The position numbers were made by a program, and so were the translations under genes. This document shows positions 7,791 through 13,860 of a stretch of DNA of 15,208 bases, in pieces (the stretch's first letter is position 1; each line of letters begins with the position of its first letter). The DNA is taken from assembly GCA_049511115.1 (NCBI GenBank), contig JBEKYH010000056.1:1-15208 (forward strand). The letters run 5' to 3'. The notes below the pieces were generated by a model, which was given only the letters and a program-made list of their open reading frames with translations, did not search any database and had not been told where the DNA came from. The DNA is from JBEKYH01 sp049511115. GTDB taxonomy: Bacteria; Planctomycetota; Phycisphaerae; Tepidisphaerales; Tepidisphaeraceae.

Positions 7791-8606
7791 CTATTGATCG
7801 GACGCTTCCGGCACAAGGCAGACCAGGCGCAGACCCACGTGGCTGTTGCGATAATAGATCGGGGTGGCCACTCGACCAGCCGAGCGCAGCTCGTGGGGAA
7901 GCCCAACCCACGACTCGCCACGCAGCACCGCGGCTTCCCCGCTCGTCGGCCCGGTCGGGTCCGTGGCGTCGCCGGGAGCATAGCTGCCAAACCAATCAGC
8001 GCACCACTGACACACATTGCCGTGCATGTCGTACAAGCCCCAATTATTGGGTTTCTTCTGGCCGACGGGATGACTGTGGTTGCCTGCATTGTCCAGATAC
8101 CACGCATAGTCCCCCAGTTTGGCCGGATCATCGCCGAAGTAGTAATCCGTAGTCGTTCCCGCGCGGCAGGCGTATTCCCATTGTGCTTCAGTCGGAAGTT
8201 CAAACACCTTCCCTGGGACCTTCTTCGCCAGCGCCTGGAGGAATTCCTGGCAATCTTCCCAGCTCACTTCCTCCACCGGATTCGTCGGCCCCTTGAATTG
8301 GGAGGGATTATCCCCCATCACTGCCTGCCACTGCGCTTGGGTGACGGAATATTTGCCCATATAAAACGGCCTGGTAAGCGTCACTTTGTGAACCGGCTTC
8401 TCGTTGTCTTCCCCCTTGTCCGAACCCATCGTGAACGACCCGGCGGGAATAAGCACCATATCCATCGACACCCCGCCGCCCAGGTCGACCGTCATCGTTT
8501 CCCTGGCCGAGGGGCTAGTGGTCGGTGATTCGTTAACGACGGTGCTGCACGCGCTCAGCGCCAGGATCGCCAATCCGCAACAAGCGACAATGTAAGCTAC
8601 TCGCAT
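7791..8606 (-). CDS. FGE/SUMF1-like lipoprotein without catalytic cysteines
   Basis: A 271-residue lipoprotein. LSAC at 17-20 is a lipobox, so Cys20 should be lipidated and the protein anchored to a membrane. From about 42 to 265 it has the formylglycine-generating-enzyme/sulfatase-modifying-factor fold: MVLIPAGSFTMGS, EKPVHKVTLTRPFYMGKYSVT, LPTEAQWEYACRAG, GLYDMHGNVCQWCADWFG, LRGESW and a terminal RNSHVGLRLV. True FGE carries two active-site cysteines in the segment after RGGS(F/W); here the corresponding stretch WVGLPHELRSAGR has none, so sulfatase activation is unlikely. Members without these cysteines have other or unknown roles, and no sulfatase gene is nearby. GAGGAG lies 7 nt before the ATG at 8606. 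This start puts the signal peptide at the N-terminus; a longer frame reading into the tRNA terminator region is artefactual. Confidence 0.9.
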   Translation of the reverse strand: MRVAYIVACCGLAILALSACSTVVNESPTTSPSARETMTVDLGGGVSMDMVLIPAGSFTMGSDKGEDNEKPVHKVTLTRPFYMGKYSVTQAQWQAVMGDNPSQFKGPTNPVEEVSWEDCQEFLQALAKKVPGKVFELPTEAQWEYACRAGTTTDYYFGDDPAKLGDYAWYLDNAGNHSHPVGQKKPNNWGLYDMHGNVCQWCADWFGSYAPGDATDPTGPTSGEAAVLRGESWVGLPHELRSAGRVATPIYYRNSHVGLRLVCLVPEASDQ

Positions 8607-8650
8607 TTGGTTTCTCCTCGCTGGATGCTTGGCCGGATGCGACCGCCAAT

Positions 8651-8678
8651 AAAAAATCCCCGGATACTTCCGAGGATT
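8651..8678 (-). terminator. Rho-independent terminator downstream of tRNA-Glu
   Basis: Read on the minus strand, AATCCTCGG (8678-8670) and CCGGGGATT (8663-8655) pair over 9 bp with one G-T wobble around a 6-nt loop, and a run of Ts (8656-8651) follows. It lies 34 nt past the 3' end of the tRNA and 44 nt before the lipoprotein start, so it should end the tRNA transcript. Confidence 0.85.
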
Positions 8679-8712
8679 ACTGCACCGGGCCGATGCTTGC
8701 CAAAAGAGCGGA

Positions 8713-8785
8713 TACCCCCAAGGGGAGTCGAACCCCTGTCCTCTGGCTGAGAACCAGATATCCTGGGCCACTAGACGATGGGGGC
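8713..8785 (-). tRNA. tRNA-Glu (anticodon CTC)
   Basis: A full 73-nt cloverleaf on the minus strand. The acceptor stem is GCCCCCA with TGGGGGT (G1-T72 wobble), the discriminator base is A, the D-arm begins GTCTAGTGGCCCAGGA, the anticodon stem is TCTGG/CCAGA with loop TTCTCAG, and the T-arm is AGGGG-TTCGACT-CCCCT. The anticodon CTC reads GAG codons. The terminal CCA is not encoded, so it must be added after transcription. Overall sequence is close to known bacterial tRNA-Glu. It has its own promoter and terminator. Confidence 0.95.
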
Positions 8786-8804
8786 TGCTAGTGCGATGGC
8801 TGGG

Positions 8805-8833
8805 ATGATAGACGCCAGCCCCAGCGGCATCAA
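8805..8833 (-). promoter_or_regulatory. Sigma-70-type promoter of tRNA-Glu
   Basis: On the minus strand TTGATG (8833-8828, four of six consensus bases) and TATCAT (8810-8805, five of six) are separated by exactly 17 nt. The -10 box ends 19 nt before the first base of the tRNA, leaving a short 5' leader of about 12 nt. It fits into the gap after the moaB stop codon. Confidence 0.7.
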
Positions 8834-8849
8834 GCCGGGACTTCACAAT

Positions 8850-9356
8850 TCATTTCCTCAACTCCCCCACCAGATGCCCCAGCTCCGGCAAAATCAGTTT
8901 GGTCATGGCTAATTCTACCGCCTTGGTTGAGCCCGGCATGGAAAAGAGGAGTTTGCCGCGGGCAATCCCCCCTGCCGCCCGGCTGAGCATGGCGCCGCTG
9001 CCGATCTCCTGCCAGCTCAGCATCCGGAACAGCTCGCCGAACCCGTCGATCGTGAACTCCAGGCGGGGGCGCACCACCTCCATGGTCCGGTCGCGGCGGC
9101 TGATGCCGGTGCCGCCGTTGGTGAGGATGGCCTGCACGTCGGCGTTGCCGAGGAATTTGCCGAGGAGGGCGTCAAAGGTCGCTGGGTCGTCGGGGATGAT
9201 GCGATAGTCGATCGTCTTATGGCCGGCTTCACCCAGCAGCCGCTGAATCGCCGCGCCGCTGGTGTCGTTTTCGATTGTGCGGGTATCGCTGAGGGTGATG
9301 ACCGCGCATCCAACCGACAATCCGGCGGCGCCTTGTTGGTGGCTTTCGTATGACAT
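8850..9356 (-). CDS. moaB: MoaB/MogA-type molybdenum cofactor protein
   Basis: A 168-residue cytoplasmic protein of the MoaB/MogA family, which binds molybdopterin and in active members adenylates it before metal insertion. The family signatures are clear: an N-terminal strand with ITLSDTRT (20-27), the pterin-binding loop TNGGTGISRRD (79-89) with the conserved Asp89, GFGELFRMLSWQEIGSGAMLSR split across 105-126, and SMPGSTKAVELAM (139-151). Length matches MoaB (about 170). It is nearer to MoaB than MogA by length and by the GELFR/SR region, but the two are hard to separate by eye. The ATG at 9356 has AAGAGG 6 nt upstream; longer frames run into the repeat and are not real. No other molybdenum cofactor gene is in the window. 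Confidence 0.88.
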   Translation of the reverse strand: MSYESHQQGAAGLSVGCAVITLSDTRTIENDTSGAAIQRLLGEAGHKTIDYRIIPDDPATFDALLGKFLGNADVQAILTNGGTGISRRDRTMEVVRPRLEFTIDGFGELFRMLSWQEIGSGAMLSRAAGGIARGKLLFSMPGSTKAVELAMTKLILPELGHLVGELRK

Positions 9357-9407
9357 GGCAGGCCTCTTGTAAAATCCAACTTCCGAAAGCGACAACAACC
9401 GCGCGCC

Positions 9408-9455
9408 CTCTGGTCCCCTCTCCATGTACTCAGGGAGAGGGTTAGGGTGAGGGTG
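9408..9455 (+). repeat. Family 1 repeat, copy 2 (left arm of inverted pair)
   Basis: The same element as at 2183, in the same orientation and nearly identical from CTCTGGTC onward. The hairpin arms are 9416-9423 and 9434-9441 with a 10-nt loop. G-runs at 9433-9435, 9439-9441, 9445-9447 and 9451-9453 are separated by exactly 3 nt each. A run of eight Ts follows at 9455-9462. It faces copy 3, with which it can form a long imperfect stem between moaB and the membrane protein gene. Confidence 0.85.
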
Positions 9456-9487
9456 TTTTTTTTCGCGCAAACGTCACGCGGTTTGCC

Positions 9488-9535
9488 GAAGAACCCTCAC
9501 CCCCGCCCTCTCCCTGAGTACATGGAGAGGGAGAG
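9488..9535 (-). repeat. Family 1 repeat, copy 3 (right arm of inverted pair)
   Basis: An inverted copy: on the minus strand it reads like copies 1 and 2. The hairpin arms are 9506-9513 and 9524-9531. C-runs at 9494-9496, 9500-9504, 9506-9508 and 9512-9514 place the G-quadruplex motif on the minus strand. Paired with copy 2 it gives a stem of about 40 bp with some mismatches around a loop of about 35 nt, positioned 16 nt after the membrane protein stop codon, so it may act as that operon's terminator. Confidence 0.85.
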
Positions 9536-9550
9536 AATCCGAACGCCGCT

Positions 9551-11179
9551 TCACGGCTGCGTTGCCGCGGCTGGCTTGCCGACCGTCAGGGTGAAAATGA
9601 CGTCGCCCTTGTGGGTGACTTTGTCCGTCTCCACGCCGCCATTATCCACGCCGTCGGGGCCAATGCTATAGACAATCCACCGGTTGCCTTTGACGACAAA
9701 GCGCAGTGGATTGCCGTCGAAGGGATCAAGCGGCACGGCGTCCAGATATGCCGGAACCAGATCGGCCAAATGCGAAGGGAAGGCACCGTGATCGAGGCGG
9801 TAGCGGGTCATGGCAAGAGCCGTCTGGTCGCAGGAGTCGAGGGCTTCGGCTGTCGCGATGGTGGCCAAGGAATGCAGAAATGCGGAATTCAGCAAATAAA
9901 CCAACAGGCCCTTATGAGGTCGGCCAGGGATAGCGGATTCCTTGAGTTCCGAAAGCCCCGACTCCGCTTTGAAATACGGCTCCAATGTCATCTGTTGAAC
10001 GCGGTACAACAGATCGAGATATGCATCTATTTCGTCGGGAAGCATAAAATCCCGCAGGGGAAATGGCATGATTTCCGACATAGCGGGGGTCTTTTCCTGG
10101 GACGTGGAGGGCATCAGCGTCATCGTCCCGCCTGCCATCGCTCGAATATTGGACAGGCCGTAATATTCCTCCCCCTGCCACGCCCGGCGCATGGCCAGCC
10201 GCATGGCGCTGATGTCGTCAAAATTCACGTCCGCCAATTCCTGCGGCCGCGTTACAAAGGGCAATACGTACTGCAGCGTCCTGCCGGCCAGATCATCGAT
10301 CCCAATCGCCACCAGACCGGAGATCATCATGGGCCGCTGTCCGAATTGACGGCTCATCCGCTTCATGTCCATTACGTCCTGCAGCGCCGCCGCCACTCGG
10401 CCACTAGACGCCTCATTGCACGCATCCAGGCCCAGAACACCCGCCGCAGCTCGCTCGACGTTGAGCTGTGCCAGCAACGGGTCCAGAAAGACTGACTGCA
10501 AATCCTGCTCAAATCGGCACGATGGAAGCATCGCGGCCCGGCGCAGGAGAGCGATGGTCTTCGATTGACGGGCCAGATACGCCTTCATCGCCGGTTCATC
10601 GGGGATAAACGTGTTACCGTGGCCGGGGGGCCAGCTTTGCAGATCGTCGGGGTGATCCCCACGCAGTAAATCGAAGGCCTTTTCGTAGAGCGGCGCCGCA
10701 TTTTCAGCATCCGACGTAATCGCCGGCATCTCCGCGATATACAGCGTCTGCGCCTCCAGCGCCACATTATCCGCCCTGGCCAGGACGGCGACGTCGATAT
10801 TCCAAAGCGTCATCCCCGCTGCCGCCATCGCCACCAGGCATGCCCCCGCCAGCGGCGCGCGCTTCCACTCTACCGCCAACGCCGGCATCCCGCCCCGAGC
10901 GCGAGCGCCATAAATCGCCATCACCACCGCGCCGATCGCAAAGGCGATCCAAAGTGAAATCGCGTAACCGAACCAATCCGAATCGATATTCGACACGTAT
11001 TTCAACAGGGCCGTATACATCGCAAGCAATCCCAGAATCACGCCGGGAACCATGATGACGATGAATATCGGACGAATAAAAAGCCACCGCCGCTGGACCC
11101 GGACAGCGCCCGGCATCCACATGGCAACCCAAAGTAGCGACGCGAGGAGTATTTCGATCCAGAGGAGCCAGTAGCTCAT
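9551..11179 (-). CDS. Four-helix membrane protein with pseudopilin-like C-terminus
   Basis: A 542-residue protein of no family I can name. Four N-terminal membrane helices are visible (about 3-24, 33-60, 70-91, 108-128), followed by about 400 soluble, largely helical residues probably on the outer face. The C-terminal part (about 456-515) reads RYRLDHGAFPSHLADL ... VPLDPFDGNPLRF ... YSIGPDGVDNGG. This resembles the C-terminal domain of type II secretion pseudopilins (GspG), where DPxGxPhhY and GxDG(x)DGG elements are typical; the N-terminal pilin helix is absent, so it is not itself a pseudopilin. Its ATG overlaps the stop of the preceding gene (ATGA), with AAAGGA 8 nt upstream, so translation is probably coupled. 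It is the last gene of the sigma factor operon, which suggests a regulated or sensing role, by inference. Confidence 0.8.
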   Translation of the reverse strand: MSYWLLWIEILLASLLWVAMWMPGAVRVQRRWLFIRPIFIVIMVPGVILGLLAMYTALLKYVSNIDSDWFGYAISLWIAFAIGAVVMAIYGARARGGMPALAVEWKRAPLAGACLVAMAAAGMTLWNIDVAVLARADNVALEAQTLYIAEMPAITSDAENAAPLYEKAFDLLRGDHPDDLQSWPPGHGNTFIPDEPAMKAYLARQSKTIALLRRAAMLPSCRFEQDLQSVFLDPLLAQLNVERAAAGVLGLDACNEASSGRVAAALQDVMDMKRMSRQFGQRPMMISGLVAIGIDDLAGRTLQYVLPFVTRPQELADVNFDDISAMRLAMRRAWQGEEYYGLSNIRAMAGGTMTLMPSTSQEKTPAMSEIMPFPLRDFMLPDEIDAYLDLLYRVQQMTLEPYFKAESGLSELKESAIPGRPHKGLLVYLLNSAFLHSLATIATAEALDSCDQTALAMTRYRLDHGAFPSHLADLVPAYLDAVPLDPFDGNPLRFVVKGNRWIVYSIGPDGVDNGGVETDKVTHKGDVIFTLTVGKPAAATQP

Positions 11180-11544
11180 TGGAGGATTCCTTTTTCGATT
11201 TCGTCGATCTGCTGCATTTCCCGCGACGGATCGCCACGCACGACGGGCGCGATGCCGCCCCTGAATTCCGTCGCCGAACCATCGACAAGGGCCAGGTTCA
11301 GGGCAACCAACACTGCCGCCGCGACGGCCGCCCAGCACCAGCCGTTGCAGGAAACCGAAGCGGACGGATGCGCCTGGGCTTTTGCCTCCATCGCCAATTC
11401 GGCGTGAACCGCCGACAGCACGTGAGCTCGCACTTCTGTGGCCGCGCTTTGACTCGCGGCACTGTCGCCGCGGCGGGCGAGCAATCGATTCTCCAAGTCA
11501 GCCAGTTCCGGCGGCAGAGGATGTTCATTCATATCGCGCCCCAT
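11176..11544 (-). CDS. Single-helix membrane protein in sigma factor operon, possible anti-sigma factor
   Basis: A 122-residue protein with a soluble N-terminal half (residues 1-65), one membrane helix (about 70-88, WCWAAVAAAVLVALNLALV) and a short tail of about 34 residues. Position directly after an ECF sigma gene and this topology suggest an anti-sigma factor, but the zinc-type HxxxCxxC motif is absent; the two cysteines (66 and 70) sit at the helix edge. The start at 11544 is chosen because GGAGG lies exactly 7 nt upstream. The in-frame ATG at 11550 overlaps the sigma gene stop but is only 1 nt from that site, and another ATG lies at 11532. The stop overlaps the next start. Function is inferred from context only. 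Confidence 0.7.
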   Translation of the reverse strand: MGRDMNEHPLPPELADLENRLLARRGDSAASQSAATEVRAHVLSAVHAELAMEAKAQAHPSASVSCNGWCWAAVAAAVLVALNLALVDGSATEFRGGIAPVVRGDPSREMQQIDEIEKGILQ

Positions 11545-11546
11545 AT

Positions 11547-12062
11547 TCATCCCTCCAATTGCCGCCGAAGTTTCTCCAGCGCATAGCGATACCGGCTCGC
11601 CGCCGTGTTCAAGCTCACATTCAAAACCATGCCGATCTGCGCGAACGTCAGCCCGCCATCGATCTTGAGTGCAATGACCTCGCGCTGTTCCGCCGGGAGG
11701 GAGTTCAACGCCTCCTCCAAACCATCCGGCGAACTCGCGACTTGCGATTGGGACGTTACCGGAGCCATTTGCCGCAGATGTCGCTGCTCGGTGCGCTGCC
11801 TCTCAATACGCCGCCCGACGATATGCCGCAGCATGACGAACACGTAGGCATCCAAATCCCGCACCCGTCTCAACTGATCGCGCCGCCGCACCAACTCCAC
11901 AAACACATCCTGCACGGCGTCCTCAGCTTCGGCTGATGAATGCAGCCTCACCCGCGCCACGCGCAGGAGCGACGCGCCAAGTCGGTCATACAAGGCGGCG
12001 AAGCCATCCGCCCGACCATCAGCCAATGCGCTCGCGAGCGGGTTAGCTGGGGGATTGGTCAT
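11547..12062 (-). CDS. ECF-type RNA polymerase sigma factor
   Basis: A 171-residue sigma-70 family protein of the extracytoplasmic-function type, directing RNA polymerase to its target promoters. Region 2 is at about 18-90 (FAALYDRLGASLLRVARVR, AEDAVQDVFVELVRR, DLDAYVFVMLRHIVGRR) and region 4 at about 115-170 (LPAEQREVIALKIDGGLTFAQIG followed by the recognition helix NVSLNTAASRYRYALEKLR). Regions 1 and 3 are missing, as usual for ECF factors. The ATG at 12062 has GGCGG and GGAAGG just upstream. The downstream gene starts essentially at its stop codon, so it heads a tightly packed three-gene operon. I see no clear autoregulatory GGAAC-type promoter in front of it. Confidence 0.93.
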   Translation of the reverse strand: MTNPPANPLASALADGRADGFAALYDRLGASLLRVARVRLHSSAEAEDAVQDVFVELVRRRDQLRRVRDLDAYVFVMLRHIVGRRIERQRTEQRHLRQMAPVTSQSQVASSPDGLEEALNSLPAEQREVIALKIDGGLTFAQIGMVLNVSLNTAASRYRYALEKLRRQLEG

Positions 12063-12178
12063 GCCTTCCGCCTGTTAAGAGGAGTCTCGGAGGGTCTTTT
12101 GTCTAACAAATTTTGATTTATGCAAATAAGGAGGATGGGTAAACCGGCCGCGTTTGAGGAAATCAGGCGGCGTCTTAT

Positions 12179-12222
12179 CTTCCCCCGCCCCCGGTATTTC
12201 CGGGGGAAGGATGGGGAGGGGG
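12179..12222 (+). repeat. Family 2 palindromic G-rich repeat, copy A
   Basis: CCCCCGG (12188-12194) and CCGGGGG (12200-12206) form a perfect 7-bp hairpin around TATTT. G-runs at 12202-12206, 12213-12216 and 12218-12222 follow. It matches copy B on the opposite strand with about three mismatches over 41 bases. It lies in the 265-nt gap between the sigma gene start and the epimerase stop; the rest of this gap holds an AT-rich patch (12097-12130) that could contain the sigma operon promoter. Confidence 0.82.
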
Positions 12223-12266
12223 CCGTCTTGCTGAAGGCGCGACCGGGGGTGTGGGCCGGTTTGGCT

Positions 12267-12314
12267 ACCCCCCTCCCCGCCCCTCCCCCGGAAATACCGG
12301 GGGCGGGGGGAAAA
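12267..12314 (-). repeat. Family 2 palindromic G-rich repeat, copy B
   Basis: An inverted copy of the element at 12179, spaced 44 nt from it. The hairpin arms are 12285-12291 and 12297-12303. On the minus strand four G-runs of 5, 4, 4 and 6 bases (12268-12289) are separated by single bases A, C and A, an exceptionally strong G-quadruplex motif. The pair A/B can form a stem of about 40 bp just after the epimerase-like gene, so it may end that transcript. Confidence 0.82.
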
Positions 12315-12327
12315 GGGGAAAGGCGCG

Positions 12328-13245
12328 TTATGCACTATCGCTCGTCTCGCGCGCCAGGAGATGGGCCAGGGCTTCGCCAATGTCGGGATAGCCGAAGACG
12401 AAGCCATTTCCGAGCAACCTTTGGGGCGTCACGCGGGTGCTCGTCAGCAACAGTTGATCCGCCATTTCGCCGAGCAGCAGCCGTGCCGCAAAGGCCGGCA
12501 TGGCGAATACCGTGGGCCGATGCAATGTGCGGCCCAGCGCCTTGGTCAACTGCGCGTTAGTGACACTCTGTGGCGCGACCACGTTCACCGGCCCCGCAAA
12601 CGTGCTGTGTTCCAGCAAATGCATCACGGCGGCGATCGCATCATCGAGGGTGATCCAACTGACGTATTGCCGTCCATTTCCAAGGTTTCCGCCCAACCCG
12701 AATCGAAAGGGTGGGACCATCTGCGCCAACGCGCCGCCGGCGGCGCTTAGGACAACGCCGAACCGCATATTCACCACGCGAATGCCTGCTTCGACGGCGG
12801 GAGCGCAGGCGGCCTCCCATTGCCGGCATACCTGGGGCAGATATCCCTTTCCGACTTGCGAATCTTCCGACAAAATCTCGTCGCCTCGATCACCGTAAAA
12901 CCCAATCGCCGAGGCGCACAGAAAAATCTTCGGCCGCCGCTGCAATTGCGCCATCGTCCGCGCCAACAGCCCGGTCGGCCGCACGCGACTCTCGGCGATT
13001 CGCACTTTTTTCGCCGCTGTCCACCTCCCATGCGCCAGGTTCTCGCCGCCGAGATGGATCACCGCGTCAAGGTCCGCGAGGACGGCGGCGTCCATGCGAT
13101 CCGCCATTGGGTCCCATGACGCCGCGCCCGCGGTAGGCGCATGCGATGTCCGCACCAACGGCACCGCCTGATGGCCAGCGGCGCTTAGCGCCTTCAGCAG
13201 TGCCCCGCCGATCAGACCTGACGATCCGCTCACCAGAATCTTCAC
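12328..13245 (-). CDS. TIGR01777 family epimerase-like NAD(P)-binding protein (YfcH-like)
   Basis: A 305-residue cytoplasmic protein of the extended SDR superfamily, TIGR01777/SDR39U1 group, related to E. coli YfcH; the substrate is unknown. The Rossmann motif GSSGLIGG (7-14) opens the protein, followed by VIHLGGENLAHGRW, the family segment SAIGFYGDRGDEILSED in the active-site region, and MRFGVVLS. The C-terminal DUF1731 domain is visible (VTNAQLTKALGRTLHRPTVF ... RVTPQRLLGNGFVFGYPDIGEAL). Length matches the family (about 300). The start codon is GTG at 13245, with GAGGAG 8 nt upstream; MKILVSG from there is exactly the expected N-terminus. It is preceded by a 130-nt gap after tatA in which I see no feature. 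Confidence 0.9.
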   Translation of the reverse strand: MKILVSGSSGLIGGALLKALSAAGHQAVPLVRTSHAPTAGAASWDPMADRMDAAVLADLDAVIHLGGENLAHGRWTAAKKVRIAESRVRPTGLLARTMAQLQRRPKIFLCASAIGFYGDRGDEILSEDSQVGKGYLPQVCRQWEAACAPAVEAGIRVVNMRFGVVLSAAGGALAQMVPPFRFGLGGNLGNGRQYVSWITLDDAIAAVMHLLEHSTFAGPVNVVAPQSVTNAQLTKALGRTLHRPTVFAMPAFAARLLLGEMADQLLLTSTRVTPQRLLGNGFVFGYPDIGEALAHLLARETSDSA

Positions 13246-13375
13246 GCGAAGAACTCCTCACCTGTGAAGGGCGAACCAGCCGCTCTTTTTACCTGCAGAG
13301 CAACCGCGCAGACCCATTGGGCCGCGAGTTGAAATCATATACGGAAGGAAAAAGCTGAGGTATGTCGGTGAACCG

Positions 13376-13771
13376 TCAGACGCCGACGTTCGACGCCCCG
13401 CTGCCCGCGGCCTGCGCGTCGGCGGTCAGCGGCTTACCGGTATACGGATCAAACCGCATCGGCTGTCCCGTCACCGGGTCAACTTGCAGCGGCTTTCCCG
13501 TGTACGGATCAAATTTATATCCCGCATCAAGAGCCGCCTTGGTGACTGTGGAATCCGAGGGAAGCCGCGCTACCGTGGTGGTCGGCGTCTTGTTATGAAC
13601 GGCATCTTCAATGTCGTCTTCGATCCCTGCCAGCCCCTTCTTGAACTCCACGATGCCCTTGCCCAGGCTGCGCCCCATCTCCGGCAGGCGCCGGCCGAAT
13701 AGCAGAAGCCCGATCACCAGGATGACCGTCCAGTTCTCGAATCCAAAAAGATTAGCCAGCGGATAGATCAT
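13376..13771 (-). CDS. tatA: Sec-independent translocase subunit TatA with decapeptide-repeat tail
   Basis: A 131-residue TatA/TatE-type protein, the pore-forming part of the twin-arginine translocase that exports folded proteins. A short N-terminus leads to one membrane helix (about 11-25), the FG hinge (Phe25-Gly26), and the amphipathic helix with RRLPEMGRSLGKGIVEFKKG (27-46). This is the TatA rather than TatB pattern, though the two are not fully separable here. Residues 50-62 are acidic, and 87-116 hold three decapeptides of the form xDPxTGxPxx, which TatA proteins normally lack. The ATG at 13771 has AAGGA 9 nt upstream. No tatC is in the window. The DUF1552 protein encoded at 5568 is a plausible client. 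Confidence 0.88.
   Translation of the reverse strand: MIYPLANLFGFENWTVILVIGLLLFGRRLPEMGRSLGKGIVEFKKGLAGIEDDIEDAVHNKTPTTTVARLPSDSTVTKAALDAGYKFDPYTGKPLQVDPVTGQPMRFDPYTGKPLTADAQAAGSGASNVGV
13424..13513 (-). repeat. Three tandem 30-bp coding repeats in tatA
   Basis: Three consecutive 30-bp units encode FDPYTGKPLQ, VDPVTGQPMR and FDPYTGKPLT. The first and third are nearly identical at protein level, and the middle one keeps DP-TG-P. The DNA has diverged at third positions (for example ACACGG versus ACCGGT for the same residues), so the repeat is conserved by protein rather than being a recent duplication. Confidence 0.9.
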
Positions 13772-13860
13772 TGCACCAAGTCCTTCTAATTAGCCAGACG
13801 CAAAGGCCACGTTTTTATTCCGCCCTCATCACGACATCCGTACAACTCCCTCACTTGCAA

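Noticed and set aside
7773..8528. A 251-codon plus-strand frame opposite the FGE-like lipoprotein
   Set aside because: The minus strand carries all FGE signatures and a lipobox; the plus frame has no known domain.
7791..8606. True formylglycine-generating enzyme that would activate a sulfatase
   Set aside because: Both active-site cysteine positions in the C-terminal segment lack cysteine, and no sulfatase gene is nearby.
9357..9470. N-terminal extension of moaB translating as HPHPNPLPEYMERG
   Set aside because: This peptide is the translated family 1 repeat. The ATG at 9356 with a proper ribosome binding site gives the expected MoaB N-terminus.
9408..9535. Possible CRISPR array
   Set aside because: Only two inverted copies with a single short spacer are present, not regularly spaced direct repeats, and there are no cas genes.
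9611..10495. A 294-codon plus-strand frame antisense to the four-helix membrane protein
   Set aside because: Its composition (His, Gln and Arg rich) and lack of any domain mark it as a shadow of the minus-strand gene, which has membrane helices and coupled starts.
12097..12110. Short palindrome TTTGT-CTA-ACAAA as a sigma operon operator
   Set aside because: Five-base arms in an AT-rich patch are expected by chance, and no clear promoter boxes surround it.
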